Source: Thiotrichaceae bacterium
GTDB taxonomy: Bacteria > Pseudomonadota > Gammaproteobacteria > Beggiatoales > Beggiatoaceae
Assembly (NCBI GenBank): GCA_016745055.1
Contig: JADGDF010000004.1
Location: forward strand, 1-64,000
Direction of reading: 5' to 3'
DNA: 64,000 nucleotides
The position numbers and the translations under genes are program-made. How positions within the stretch are numbered: the first letter of the stretch is position 1; every line of letters starts with the position of its first letter. The notes below the pieces were generated by a model. The model was not told where the DNA came from. It saw only the letters and a list, made by a program, of their open reading frames with translations, and ran no database searches. Positions 42,301 to 49,955 of the stretch are shown here, piece after piece.

Positions 42301-43480
42301 TTTCAAATTCATCTTTGGTGAATGGACGATTTAAGGCAGTTTGCACTTCTTCAATAGCTAAATCTTTAGATTCCTGGTATGAATGGCCAACTTTTTGATA
42401 TATATCAATTAAGTTGACATATTGGTCGTTGAAATCTTTTAAACCGACTTCTTCGTCATTAAATATTAGGTAGGTTACCAAGCACAGTGGGTTATCTTTC
42501 AATACCTTGGTTACGGCATTGAAACCAGCGTGGGAAATTTTCCCATTACCGCCCATCCAACGGTCATTGTCTGCGCAAATTATCATTTGTTGTGATTCGT
42601 AGATGTTGGGGTATCTTTTTACGAATTCATCTACAATAAGTGGCAAGTTCCCACTGTCGAAGCAAACTATGACTAGCGCATTTTTCTTTAATTTTTTTGC
42701 AGCTAAATCAATGGTTAAAGCGTCAGCTAATCCTTCAGTGAAGTACACGAAATCAGGGGTGCCAAAATTGCCAACAGTGAAAAATGCCCTTTTGCTTTGG
42801 CATCTAAAATTAAAAAATTTATCTAGTTTCTTACCCTCTCTAGTTTTCTTCTTTTCTTTAAGTATTCGCTGGATGCCAGCGAATTTTAATTTGTCTCCTT
42901 CCCATTTCATAAGTGGGATGATGAGGGTATCTTCTGTGGCTTTTTTGATTTGCCAATAAAATTCTACATCATTTAGGTCTAAGTGTTTTCTTGAAAGATA
43001 AGGCGTTGTGCCTACGGCAAGCTTGTTTTGGTTGTATATTTTTAGAGCTTTGAGGCGTGTTTCTTCATCTTTCTTTGCTTTTTCTTCAGGCGTTTCCGAA
43101 GGAATGGATACAGGCTTTGGGTTATAGCCAGGGGTAGGAGTAAAGTCATTATCAGCAATGTTTCCAGTACTTGCTTGTGCGATGGTATGTAGCCCATCAT
43201 CATGGGTTCTGACAACAACTTGGTATCCAACAGAACTACCACGAGTTCTATTTGTCGTTAATAGAACAAAAGAACGACCTCCATAATGTTGTCCACATTT
43301 AAATTCGCCGTTTTTAGGTCTTTTTGAGAAGTTTACTTTTACCGTTTGCCCAGGGCTGGGAAACTGAATTCCTTCGGGAATTTCTCCTTCAAAGATGCTA
43401 GGCAATTGGGAATTTGCTAATCTGACCACTTCCCAGCTTGAAACATCTGAATATTTTCTTCTATTATTATTGACTTCCAT
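39365..43480 (-). CDS. Multidomain DNA primase-helicase
   Basis: 1371 residues. Order: an N-terminal region with YLSRKHLDLNDVEFY as in the CHC2-primase-like leader; a Toprim domain with VYFTEGLADALT (about 245-256) and VIVCFDSGNLP, ICADNDRW; a zinc knuckle GTCTACGSDF...TKCGC (about 545-570); and a superfamily 2-like helicase with Walker A NTPTGSGKT (about 673), Walker B LYIDEI (about 756) and motif VI WQMLGRLRG (about 952). The C-terminal 300 residues are unassigned. It resembles plasmid and phage replication initiator-helicases with Herpes ori-binding-like helicase domains. It is the likely replication engine. Confidence 0.82.
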   Translation of the reverse strand: MEVNNNRRKYSDVSSWEVVRLANSQLPSIFEGEIPEGIQFPSPGQTVKVNFSKRPKNGEFKCGQHYGGRSFVLLTTNRTRGSSVGYQVVVRTHDDGLHTIAQASTGNIADNDFTPTPGYNPKPVSIPSETPEEKAKKDEETRLKALKIYNQNKLAVGTTPYLSRKHLDLNDVEFYWQIKKATEDTLIIPLMKWEGDKLKFAGIQRILKEKKKTREGKKLDKFFNFRCQSKRAFFTVGNFGTPDFVYFTEGLADALTIDLAAKKLKKNALVIVCFDSGNLPLIVDEFVKRYPNIYESQQMIICADNDRWMGGNGKISHAGFNAVTKVLKDNPLCLVTYLIFNDEEVGLKDFNDQYVNLIDIYQKVGHSYQESKDLAIEEVQTALNRPFTKDEFESIFKAGDKDNAPWFADDIKQIKLAIQIEADDQRENTLKSKPFLNDYLRRKEWANKFKCYPEDQQKVLMKAIKTDFVSFYMSEQLKIRDFTEKTSEKLNSLLKARGYHLEKNVQFKTYHKTIPVSAFVEPEPVKLEGERVPNGTIGKDRIGLVGTCTACGSDFVIKYYNQTKCGCKQKQPVLQTVDKIIVTPVYDDQETRVFYQFTIENNKDFFMKSDTIPNPQFIKEIQECDLNLEELIGVQKTIIRNRFCKGKGNIGQGWVSDLVPAAKEGDIIALNTPTGSGKTQYLKREVQRNRVNSENNLIVVPGVKLAGQNAHDMGTANYSEYSEFQISQHLLDEYDVTSTIHSLWKFKDLRVDNLYIDEIKQVRETCASKYFLKNNPIDAIKALQDFVRDAKRVIVCDAFLNDDDLKWLAELRDCSIQNIQVYSRTGDKAGSLVNLFKKQTSWEHELQKHVEAGKNAYVAMSAKQQVEYLKKQAVTFWGISEERILDITSDNVDEEMQSKFIANPTEEIDKYLLIIASPVITSGFDIKEFEGRQDRAVFGCFNSSVTTHQNAWQMLGRLRGNELIYNVFLRKGHQESVRTQQKTKEYIYETIMQANIPKTKSVESASKERADYLDTNAWSAHETNLEDRGNLIEGFINDALLQGVDIKIMGDIDPLAAKNLNKQKRAAKEALQQENDEFLKMVELVHSSEYKKLKKREQDPIAHLTSEEKAKIAKYEITSDYGTLIVNDELLSLDNNGKTRTTLKNLFYAIPNFDGQHADAHQAILHQVNNGTKTTFEVKDRSALYFPLLVAFYALLKNAMGIKPKFNLKTNLFSIDFKRKESFLGFNQKHCMDTPLKKFLSFVRENKEDLELALNCRIPHDFDANIRFTQRQLERIGIKLRTVPKIELRDIGIPYHEKDRFYQIAPVFHPALKYAEKEAKEQREIEELDAEEFKEQVKLESEIQHQKLIKMMTNLCKSHLKVEKEVENLEG

Positions 43481-43580
43481 TGTCCATTACTCCATAATTG
43501 AGACGTTTTTTGATTCTGTCATAAACGTCTATTTTTAAAAGTATTCAGTGCTACTTTGGACAGAAGTGGCACTTTGTATT

Positions 43581-43850
43581 TTAGGTATTACAGTGATACT
43601 TAATAATGTATTTTCCAGGTATCTCATCGATCGGGTAAACCGATACCAACTTACCCCCCCCCACGTCATGAAGCTTAGATTTGCTTATTATTCCTCCTTT
43701 AGACAATAGGGCAAGTTTAACTATGTAATCTTTGGGTTTTGACTCATAAATAATTAAGTCAGATAGATTAACTTCACTAGATTTCAACTTCATCTTGATA
43801 AATTCAAATACCGTCACTAATTGGTTACGTTGGCTTGAATCATCAAGCAC
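43581..43850 (-). CDS. Hypothetical protein, 89 aa
   Basis: Not recognised. The end contains DVGGGKLVSVYPIDEIPGKYIIKYH, a small beta domain. It stands just upstream of the primase-helicase on the same strand, so it may belong to the replication operon. Confidence 0.55.
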   Translation of the reverse strand: MLDDSSQRNQLVTVFEFIKMKLKSSEVNLSDLIIYESKPKDYIVKLALLSKGGIISKSKLHDVGGGKLVSVYPIDEIPGKYIIKYHCNT

Positions 43851-43876
43851 AACGATAACGTTTCAACTTTAGCGTC

Positions 43877-44437
43877 TTACCGTAATTTAAATGCTGACAT
43901 CACATCTTTAGAACAGCCATTAAGGTCAAGCAAGTAAAGTTTTTGTAATATTTCGATTTTGTTTGTTATCTCATTAAAGCTAACTCCTCTAAGTATCGAT
44001 ACCATGTATTCAGCAAGCTCTAATTCTTTAATCTCTCTACTACATAACTGATAATGTACGGCTTCCCGCAAAATAAGAAAATCATCAATATAAATCAGAT
44101 GATTAGCGCTGATAACGTCATTGAATAGCATCCGAAAGTTTGTCTTAACAGGATGTTCTTTGGCAAAAATACAGTCGTTCTGGAATACGAATTTAAACCG
44201 ATCTTCATTAATTTCTAAGAAACTAAAAAGTCCCTTAGCACCACTCAAAGATTCCTGAATTTTCACAAGCAAAATTTTTTTTTTGGATGTATAACCAAGG
44301 GTTCTTAAATATTTAACGGCTTCTTTCATTCTTAAACTGAAAGGAACGAAATTGATATTACTTTTAAGAAACGCCCGTTGTACAACCAGCGCACCAAGCA
44401 GTGTCTCAAGACTTCTAAGTTGTTGAAAGTCAATCAC
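43877..44437 (-). CDS. Hypothetical protein, 186 aa
   Basis: Not recognised. Mostly helical and leucine-rich. It overlaps the previous gene's stop by eight bases (start 44437, stop 44430). Part of the chain 43581-45092 of coupled small genes in front of the primase-helicase. Confidence 0.6.
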   Translation of the reverse strand: MIDFQQLRSLETLLGALVVQRAFLKSNINFVPFSLRMKEAVKYLRTLGYTSKKKILLVKIQESLSGAKGLFSFLEINEDRFKFVFQNDCIFAKEHPVKTNFRMLFNDVISANHLIYIDDFLILREAVHYQLCSREIKELELAEYMVSILRGVSFNEITNKIEILQKLYLLDLNGCSKDVMSAFKLR

Positions 44438-44669
44438 TTTCGTTCCTTTTTAAAATGATCATTTGAAGCCTATCTAGAAGATTTTGAATATTTTCAACTT
44501 GGGCCATTTCATTTTCAGCAGGTATATTGAAATGCTTGAATACGTCGCCTTTACTAACACACGTAAATAGTCGCAAGATTAGAACTACCTTCAATTCATC
44601 TGGCAAAAAATCTACAAGTTTTTCTATAGAAGTAAATAAATCCATTGCATTTATTTCAAGAGTGGGCAT
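44430..44669 (-). CDS. Hypothetical protein, 79 aa
   Basis: Start set at 44669 because GGAGGGG lies four bases before this ATG and the upstream alternatives overlap the preceding gene further. LEINAMDLFTSIEKLVDFLPDELKVVLILRLF reads as two amphipathic helices. Not recognised. Confidence 0.55.
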   Translation of the reverse strand: MPTLEINAMDLFTSIEKLVDFLPDELKVVLILRLFTCVSKGDVFKHFNIPAENEMAQVENIQNLLDRLQMIILKRNESD

Positions 44670-44976
44670 TGTCCCCTCCACAATTGTCACATCCACCATA
44701 GAACACAAATAAATCAGTCGTGCCATCTTTTAATGGCTTTGGCAAATCTTCTGCTTTTCTGCCGTTTAGCGGGGAATTTCCGCGCTTCATCAAAATCAGA
44801 TCGTTGGCTTGCTTGTAGATACGTCTCGCTAGCTCAAGTTGGTGATCCGGTTCAAGACCCAATGCATCATATTGGATTTCAGATATTTTCGATTCAGCCC
44901 GCAGCTTATCTCTTTGCTGATTAGTATATTTTGCAAGCGTAATGTTTGGTGTAGTGTCTGGCGTAGTGTTTGACAT
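44656..44976 (-). CDS. Hypothetical protein, 106 aa
   Basis: Not recognised. Threonine-rich N-terminus, helical middle (SEIQYDALGLEPDHQLELARRIYKQAN), and a C-terminal GGCDNCGGDN that could bind metal. Its ATG overlaps the stop of the 38-aa gene (TAATG). Confidence 0.6.
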   Translation of the reverse strand: MSNTTPDTTPNITLAKYTNQQRDKLRAESKISEIQYDALGLEPDHQLELARRIYKQANDLILMKRGNSPLNGRKAEDLPKPLKDGTTDLFVFYGGCDNCGGDNAHS

Positions 44977-45092
44977 TAAATTTCCCCTTTATCTTGCTGA
45001 TGATGTGTTTTGATTTCAGTACCATCTTCTGGTGCTGTACTTTCTGTTGGTAAGTAAATAATGAACATTACCAGGCAGATTATTGTATTCAT
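44976..45092 (-). CDS. Small membrane or exported peptide, 38 aa
   Basis: MNTIICLVMFIIYLPTESTAPEDG, then a polar tail. GGAG lies 7-10 bases before the ATG. The hydrophobic start is a membrane anchor or signal peptide. The stop overlaps the next ATG, so it is translated with it. Found by reading the gap 44977-45178. Confidence 0.55.
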   Translation of the reverse strand: MNTIICLVMFIIYLPTESTAPEDGTEIKTHHQQDKGEI

Positions 45093-45178
45093 AGTAATCT
45101 CCTATTGACACAGCATATTATAACAACAAAAGAATCAAACGTTAATCCTTAATTATTTACTTGTTAAATATCAATTAG

Positions 45179-45421
45179 TTACAGGTTGTTTTTGGAGGTT
45201 TTGCGTGGTTTAGGGGTCGTCGGAATGGGGATTGACGTATCTAGTGTGACTTGGTTGTGATTTTTGATTACGAAAAAGAGGGCGTAGGAGTGCCATTCGG
45301 TGCCATTGAAGTATTCAAGGCTATCGAAATAATTTCGTCTGATCTTGGTGACCTGACAAACAATTCCAGTGTCGACATAAAATGCGAGAAAAGGCAATTT
45401 GGGAGTGCGTTCTTTAGCCAT
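45179..45421 (-). CDS. Hypothetical protein, 80 aa
   Basis: Not recognised. Beta-rich (LPFLAFYVDTGIVCQVTKIRRNYFDSLEYFNGTEWHSYALFFVI), ending in a Thr-Pro-Lys-rich tail. Preferred over the longer plus-strand reading at 45251 because strand and spacing match its neighbours. Confidence 0.5.
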   Translation of the reverse strand: MAKERTPKLPFLAFYVDTGIVCQVTKIRRNYFDSLEYFNGTEWHSYALFFVIKNHNQVTLDTSIPIPTTPKPRKTSKNNL

Positions 45422-45496
45422 TTGGGATTCCCCATGGTCAAAATTAACCCACAGGCGACTAAAGATAAGGGAGGTGTAAATCTAGCAGAGAAGTGC

Positions 45497-45587
45497 TATA
45501 CTTATTCCCGTATCCCACCTTGTGGGGTGTGATAGCTGGGAACGCGGTGTCGGATAGACATTTTGGGCGTTCCCAGCGCTTTTTTTA
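45497..45587 (+). ncRNA. Putative small RNA with own promoter and terminator
   Basis: A -10 box TATACT (45497-45502) is followed by hairpin CCCAC-CTT-GTGGG, then an 11-bp stem GCTGGGAACGC/GCGTTCCCAGC (45535-45545 with 45567-45577) that encloses TGTC-GGATA-GACA, then GCTTTTTTT. The transcript would be about 80 bases and very stable. No ORF fits. The long stem shares its core with the palindromic repeats of this window. The -35 region is weak. Confidence 0.5.
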
Positions 45588-45620
45588 AGGCCGTGTAGCT
45601 TCTAACTACATGGCCTTTTT
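45587..45620. terminator. Bidirectional terminator
   Basis: AAGGCCGTGTAG-CTTCTA-ACTACATGGCCTTTTT: an 11-12-bp stem with one G-T pair, with T run on the plus strand and A/T on the other. It backs up the small-RNA terminator and isolates the minus-strand operon from the plus-strand genes. Confidence 0.7.
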
Positions 45621-45805
45621 CTATTCTAAGCTGTTCCCTTTCAAAAAATCAAGTCTTTTTTCACCTAATTTTCTTTTTTATAACAATTAGTTAGTTAACT
45701 TTTTGTTAATGTTTAATACTAGTCTAGTATGTATCAATTATTTATTTGTTTGAAAACATGGGTTTACTTTTATATCCATTTTAGTTAACCTATAATGCAT
45801 AATTT

Positions 45806-45829
45806 CCCAGCATTTATGCTGGGTTTTTT
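45806..45829 (+). terminator. Terminator or attenuator hairpin
   Basis: CCCAGCA-TTTA-TGCTGGG, then TTTTTT. It lies ten bases after a TATAAT (45791-45796) and seven bases before structured RNA copy 2, so it may attenuate that RNA's transcription rather than end a gene. Confidence 0.7.
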
Positions 45830-45836
45830 CAGCTTT

Positions 45837-45996
45837 GACATTGGCTTAAAAATGTCCTGCTCCCAGAAATGGCAGTAGGTACGCAAGAGAGTGCACTGGC
45901 CTGTCATGTCGGATTGTGGCAGGTGAAACCAACCCTTATTGACGGCGTATAGAAAACGTTTATCTTATTGATAATGTTAGACTTTTATTCTAAAAA
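45837..45996 (+). ncRNA. Structured RNA, copy 2
   Basis: Inverted relative to copy 1 (27868-28021). Hairpin GACATT/AATGTC (copy 1 GGCATT/AATGCC: a compensated A-T to G-C change), hairpin CTGCTC-CCAGAAA-TGGCAG, identical linker TAGGTACGCAAGAGAG, stem TGTCA/TGGCA around TGTCGGATTG, then GGCGTATAGAAA and TTTTATTCTAAAA. Compensating differences argue for a selected RNA structure. It precedes a run of small plus-strand genes starting at 46093 and could be their leader. Confidence 0.6.
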
Positions 45997-46092
45997 GCAG
46001 TTTTAGAATTTTGAAGCCTGTCCGGAAAATGAATCCCCAGAAGGCAAAGATTAGTTTGGTTCTTTCATTTAACATTTTTTGGAGGTTTAGTT

Positions 46093-46257
46093 ATGCCGTT
46101 TATCTTGCTAATAATTGCGGTTGTTGTGATAGGAGGGCCGTTATTGCTTATTTGGGCCGTTAACACGTTGTTTGCTACAGGTATAGGATACAACCTGGCA
46201 ACTTGGTTTGCAGCTTTGATTTTGGGTGGCGTTGTTTCTAGTAATGCCAAAAAGTAA
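46093..46257 (+). CDS. Small membrane protein, 54 aa
   Basis: MPFILLIIAVVVIGGPLLLI, then WAVNTLFATGIGYNLATWFAALILGG: two membrane segments. Strong GGAGG Shine-Dalgarno. The centre NTLF-x-x-G-I-x-Y-x-x-x-T-W is a pattern I remember from small membrane proteins encoded by many phages, function unknown. Too short for routine ORF calling. Confidence 0.7.
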   Translation: MPFILLIIAVVVIGGPLLLIWAVNTLFATGIGYNLATWFAALILGGVVSSNAKK

Positions 46258-46265
46258 TTTTGGCT

Positions 46266-46296
46266 TGTTCCCACGCAGCGCACGGGAATAAGATAA
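46266..46296. repeat. Short palindromic repeat (TTCCCACGC type)
   Basis: TTGTTCCCACGCAGCGCAC followed by GGGAATAAGATAA. Similar to 46852-46884 and 36894-36926; it lies between two small phage genes. Confidence 0.55.
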
Positions 46297-46339
46297 AAAT
46301 TATTTCAGTTCGTTGGTTTAGCATTTTTTTGGAGGAAAT

Positions 46340-46615
46340 ATGAGCATTGAAGACTATTTTGTGGATTACCTTTTCAACAGAGGTATGTTTGAAAACCAGG
46401 CTAAAGAAGTTATGGAAATGGTCAAGGAAAGAAATAAAGAAATGGCAGGTCGTTGGGGCGATAATATACAATATTACCCAAAAACTGTGTTATCTTTGCT
46501 TACTTTCAGTGTGAATGAAGTTGCAGTTGAATGGATTGACAAAAATTTACCTAAAGCTTGGAACAGAGATGTATTTGTGGCAGCAAGTAGCAAACCACAA
46601 GGAAAATATGAGTAA
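46340..46615 (+). CDS. Small conserved phage protein, 91 aa
   Basis: Good GGAGGAAAT before ATG. MSIEDYFVDYLFNRGMFENQAKEVMEMVK, AGRWGDNIQYYPKTVLSLL and the end PKAWNRDVFV fit a small family I recall from diverse phages (N-terminal helices, then a W-D-x-x-x-x-Y-P segment). Function unknown. Confidence 0.65.
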   Translation: MSIEDYFVDYLFNRGMFENQAKEVMEMVKERNKEMAGRWGDNIQYYPKTVLSLLTFSVNEVAVEWIDKNLPKAWNRDVFVAASSKPQGKYE

Positions 46616-46818
46616 GACAACGATTAGAACTGGCGTTTTCGAAACGAATTCTGACAGAAGAACAATGGGAGCGATTTTACATGGGAGATGATGGTACCCA
46701 TACCATGTACATCGATATGGTAAGAGGTGAGTTCGCATCAAGCTCTACTTCAGACATCAAGTATCCCATTGAGCCTACAATCATTCCAATGTTTAAAAAA
46801 GTTATTGAAGAGTCTTAG
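46612..46818 (+). pseudogene. Small gene lacking a start in its coding frame
   Basis: The frame VRQRLELAFSKRILTEEQWERFYMGDDGTHTMYIDMVRGEF...FKKVIEES is protein-like, but its first codon follows a stop (TGA) and no ATG, GTG or TTG lies before the internal Met at 46678. An ATG at 46608 is one base out of frame, so a single-base frameshift near the start is likely. Alternatively translation begins at the internal ATG or by coupling to the preceding stop. Confidence 0.5.
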
Positions 46819-46851
46819 GATTGTTACCCTTAACGCGGGCGCGTCATAACT

Positions 46852-46884
46852 GCATTCCCGCGCAGCGCGTGGGAACAAGATAAT
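46852..46884. repeat. Short palindromic repeat (TTCCCGCGC type)
   Basis: GCATTCCCGCGCAGCGCGTG followed by GGAACAAGATAA. It separates the plus-strand small genes from the minus-strand exported protein and ends in a partial match to 46266-46296. Confidence 0.55.
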
Positions 46885-46896
46885 CGTCAGTCCAAC

Positions 46897-47301
46897 CTAC
46901 GAACTATCTTGAGACGATTCTGGAAAAATAACAGGTTTCGCCTCATCAAGCCCAAGTTTTACCATTTCACAGCTATCTGATGGTAACATCGACACGCACA
47001 TTCTCAAAGAGTTAATCGCGCTTTTCAAGCCAATATACTCAAGCGGCAAAGATTCGGTCCTATCACTCAGTATGTCAGCCGCTCCTTGATAAATATACAT
47101 TGCCTCAATTCTGTCTGCAGAACCCATCTTGGGCATTTTCAGTCCAATTTTATAAGCATCTTCGACTTCCCCGTAAATAAGCTCTGCTCGCTTTTCATCA
47201 GGTAGTTCATCAGAATACTCAATATCAATAGGCTCAACCGCAAACACAGAAGCTCCATTCATGACAAGCAACAATACAAACAAAAAAAGTAATTGTTTCA
47301 T
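46897..47301 (-). CDS. Exported protein with signal peptide, 134 aa
   Basis: MKQLLFLFVLLLVMNGASVFA-VEP is a clear Sec signal peptide with cleavage after Ala21. The mature part is acidic and helical with three Cys (CVSML, SDSCEMV). Not recognised. On a lysogen it could change the host envelope. Confidence 0.7.
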   Translation of the reverse strand: MKQLLFLFVLLLVMNGASVFAVEPIDIEYSDELPDEKRAELIYGEVEDAYKIGLKMPKMGSADRIEAMYIYQGAADILSDRTESLPLEYIGLKSAINSLRMCVSMLPSDSCEMVKLGLDEAKPVIFPESSQDSS

Positions 47302-47385
47302 TATTAATATATCCCACTATAAACATTTGGTATGGTAAAATCAAATTTACCTATTTTAGGCTTGCTCCCACACGCTACGTGGTAA

Positions 47386-47598
47386 CTATGTATCGATTTC
47401 TTTGCCGTCATCCGGAGGTTCCGACGGCTCTATAGGAATGATGGGGGAAATCATCAGCCCTTCCTTTACACCATTAAATAATGGAGTGTAAGACAGGCTT
47501 TCCTTCTTTGTCTGTTGGGACGGGAAAATTTCCGACATGCTCAATGTTGTCAAACATAGCATCAATCCCGCAATTATTGGTTTTATTTGATTCTTCAT
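47386..47598 (-). CDS. Small exported protein, 70 aa, overlapping its neighbour
   Basis: MKNQIKPIIAGLMLCLTTLSMS resembles a signal peptide; the tail is Pro- and Glu-rich (IPIEPSEPPDDGKEIDT). Its first 125 bases overlap the 3' end of the 162-aa gene in another frame. The layout recalls nested spanin pairs, but there is no clear lipobox and the partner has no membrane segment. Confidence 0.45.
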   Translation of the reverse strand: MKNQIKPIIAGLMLCLTTLSMSEIFPSQQTKKESLSYTPLFNGVKEGLMISPIIPIEPSEPPDDGKEIDT

Positions 47599-47962
47599 CT
47601 TTTTTATTGGTACCTATTGTTCTTAGACCTAATGCCATCGGGTCTTTATCCATCATCAACTTCTTCAGTTCACCTATACCATTGTCAGCCATATGCGACA
47701 AAATGTTGTAAAACATAAGTTTATCATCATCGGTCAAGGAATTTACGATATTTAAGAAGTCCTCTTCCCCAACGAAGTGATATGTTAATATCACGACTGC
47801 GGTTAGCATCCCTTTATTTCTTGAAGTTTGGAATATATTCTTTTTCTTGCTTTTTCCAAAAATATTATCTATTGCTTGCAGCAGCAAGCCTGTAACTGAT
47901 GTACTAAAAGTACTCTTATCTTTTTTATAGCTATCTTCTATTTCTACTTTTTTTATTTTCAT
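47474..47962 (-). CDS. Hypothetical protein, 162 aa
   Basis: Not recognised. Helical middle with a hydrophobic segment (KGMLTAVVILTYHFVG, about 50-65), then DDDKLMFYNILSHMADNGIGELKKLM. The polar C-terminal third overlaps the exported 70-aa protein. Upstream lies an AT-rich promoter-like region to 48100. Confidence 0.6.
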   Translation of the reverse strand: MKIKKVEIEDSYKKDKSTFSTSVTGLLLQAIDNIFGKSKKKNIFQTSRNKGMLTAVVILTYHFVGEEDFLNIVNSLTDDDKLMFYNILSHMADNGIGELKKLMMDKDPMALGLRTIGTNKKDEESNKTNNCGIDAMFDNIEHVGNFPVPTDKEGKPVLHSII

Positions 47963-48100
47963 TCTTCCCCCTTAAATTTTGGGTTTGGGGCAACTATCAT
48001 ATATTTCAAGTATTTAAACAAAATAAATGATAATTTTAAATTATCTTAACATTTTAGACAACGAAATGCCAATTGAATGACAGGCCAGGAAGTAGAGTTT

Positions 48101-48601
48101 TTAACGTTTGATATTCAGTTTTGTCATACACGTTTTAATTGTGGTTTCAGGGATTTTTAGCTCCTCGGCAATTTTTCTAAACAACATTCCTTTTTCTGTC
48201 CGCATTTTGACTGCCAGCAAAACTATTTTGGTTGAATATTTTGATTTTATGTGCAATTGCACGTCATCCTCAGTTATGCCAGCAACCACTTTCAATTCAT
48301 GACCATGCATCTCAAGCCACTTTGTAACATTTTTGTTATTTTTAGGTCGGGTGATAACCTGCATTCCGTCGTCATCCGATAAATTACCAACGGTATTAAC
48401 ACCGTTATCAATATCAGTCGGTATTGATTCCGTTTTATCAATAATTGTCGACGATGAAATTATTGATTTATTATCATAGGAAGGTGGTAATATTATTGAG
48501 GACGTTATCAGTTTATCTTGTTGAATTACTTGAAGATTATCAGTAATTTTATCAGTTACTGGTAACGAATTGGTAACCGTTTGCTGATAATATATCACCA
48601 A
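48101..48601 (-). CDS. Protein with C-terminal helix-turn-helix, 166 aa
   Basis: The C-terminal 60 residues (KIVLLAVKMRTEKGMLFRKIAEELKIPETTIKTCMTKLNIKR) form a good helix-turn-helix of sigma-factor region 4 or terminase-small-subunit type. The N-terminal half is low in complexity (Ser, Thr, Ile, Asp) and is encoded by DNA full of TTATCA/TGATAA-like repeats. It could be a regulator. Its start overlaps the 71-aa gene by 50 bases. Confidence 0.6.
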   Translation of the reverse strand: MVIYYQQTVTNSLPVTDKITDNLQVIQQDKLITSSIILPPSYDNKSIISSSTIIDKTESIPTDIDNGVNTVGNLSDDDGMQVITRPKNNKNVTKWLEMHGHELKVVAGITEDDVQLHIKSKYSTKIVLLAVKMRTEKGMLFRKIAEELKIPETTIKTCMTKLNIKR

Positions 48602-48767
48602 ACTGATTTATAACGGTACTAAGACGACGAAGTTGTAACGCCATATTATCAATTTTTATTGATAAGTAATTAGAATTATCGTTATCGCCTGTCAGATAAA
48701 TATCACTATTATCAATAACGCTAAGGTAGTCTAATAATATTTCATAAATGAGCTTCATTATCCTCAT
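48552..48767 (-). CDS. Hypothetical protein, 71 aa
   Basis: Not recognised. Helical, with Asn/Asp-rich middle (GDNDNSNY). DNA here is again dense in GATAAT and ATTATC. It may be the first gene of the operon containing the helix-turn-helix protein. Confidence 0.5.
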   Translation of the reverse strand: MRIMKLIYEILLDYLSVIDNSDIYLTGDNDNSNYLSIKIDNMALQLRRLSTVINQFGDILSANGYQFVTSN

Positions 48768-48830
48768 TTAGTTAGCACCACTATTCTAACGTTATGAGGA
48801 TAAAGATAAAACGTTAGGAGTAATTAAGAG

Positions 48831-49397
48831 ATGATCACAATAAAATTATCAAAACTAAAACTTGATAAAACTGTTGCCAAAACAGCAATATCAAGAGCTA
48901 TGGCTAAAACATCTATTAAAACAGCAACAGAATTGGCACGAGAAATTACAACAGAGCTGAACATGCTTTATGGTTTAGCGCGCAAGGGGATGGATGTTAA
49001 AACAACACCTACAGGTTTTTCCGTTCAAGCAACCAATCAGCGCTTGGGTAGACGATTAGTTAAGGGCGGGTATCTTGCTTTTTCTGTATTTAAACCACGT
49101 CAAACTAAGCAGGGGGTTCAAGCTAAAGTTTTCAAACGTGGTGGCCCTAAAAAGATTCGGCATGGTTTTATGGCTACTATGCCAAGTGGACATAAAGGCG
49201 CTTTTATACGTAAACGCGCAACTGATCCATCTTACAAATCTTACAGGGGGAAGAATAAAGCTGAATTAAAAATTTTAGAAAGTGGTGGGGCGAATTATGA
49301 AAAAGTGGCTAGTCACTATCAAGGGAAAGTTCAGGATTTTGCTGTACAGCAAGTTATCTTTGAAATAGAGAGGCAAATGGGTTATCTGACTAGGTAG
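48831..49397 (+). CDS. Tail completion protein, minor tail protein Z / gpS type
   Basis: 188 residues. AISRAMAKTSIKTATELAREI near the N-terminus and KKIRHGFMATMPSGHKGAFIRKRATD (about 104-129) match prophage minor tail protein Z (PF06763), which caps or completes the tail. It is isolated from other tail genes, between a regulator and the repressor, on the plus strand. Confidence 0.72.
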   Translation: MITIKLSKLKLDKTVAKTAISRAMAKTSIKTATELAREITTELNMLYGLARKGMDVKTTPTGFSVQATNQRLGRRLVKGGYLAFSVFKPRQTKQGVQAKVFKRGGPKKIRHGFMATMPSGHKGAFIRKRATDPSYKSYRGKNKAELKILESGGANYEKVASHYQGKVQDFAVQQVIFEIERQMGYLTR

Positions 49398-49513
49398 GTT
49401 TTAATCCACTCAGTGACAGCGTTTTGTTCTATAACAGGAGATTTTTAGTCGTGGTGTGCCTCTTAGGGTGTGCGAAACAACCATAAGAGGTTATGAGGGC
49501 TTTTGATGGTGTG

Positions 49514-49834
49514 TTATTTTAGTTTTTGTTTTATGTCATATAACAGTTCTACAGCTTTCACAAGCGAAGCTTGTGATGCTTCTATGTGTTGCATCACTTC
49601 GTCTAAATTCACAATATCGTTTTTATCTGTTTCTCCCAAAAGATGAACGATGTCCATCCCTAATATTTTTTTTAGTTTGTAAATTGAAGCCATTTTAGGC
49701 TTGCTTTTGCCCTTCCGCCATGAATGCACTGTTGCTGTTGATACTCCCATTTTGTACACCACATCATGGATATTTAGGTTTAATGCATTCATTTGTTGAT
49801 TAAATCTTTCTGCGAATTCTTCTTTATCAATCAT
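49514..49834 (-). CDS. XRE-family repressor (helix-turn-helix)
   Basis: 106 residues. HTH_3 domain at 6-58: FNQQMNALNLNIHDVVYKMGVSTATVHSWRKGKSKPKMASIYKLKKILGM. No S24 peptidase domain, so it is a short Cro/CI-like regulator. It faces the 146-aa plus-strand gene across a promoter region with two copies of TTTAAACGA, suggesting a lysis-lysogeny switch. Confidence 0.82.
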   Translation of the reverse strand: MIDKEEFAERFNQQMNALNLNIHDVVYKMGVSTATVHSWRKGKSKPKMASIYKLKKILGMDIVHLLGETDKNDIVNLDEVMQHIEASQASLVKAVELLYDIKQKLK

Positions 49835-49955
49835 ACTTCTATCCTTTTGAATTTAAATAAATTATTTCATTTTAAGATAGAAAAATCAAGCGTTTTATTT
49901 TAGAGTTGCCTTTCTGATTATAAATAGCGTTTTTAATTTAAAATATTTTTTTAGA

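Noticed and set aside
45251-45532. 93-aa plus-strand reading
   Set aside because: It overlaps the 80-aa minus-strand gene, which fits its operon better, and it runs into the small-RNA promoter region.
47386-47962. Rz/Rz1 spanin pair
   Set aside because: The outer protein has no clear lipobox and the larger one has no N-terminal membrane segment; the lysin is over 3 kb away.
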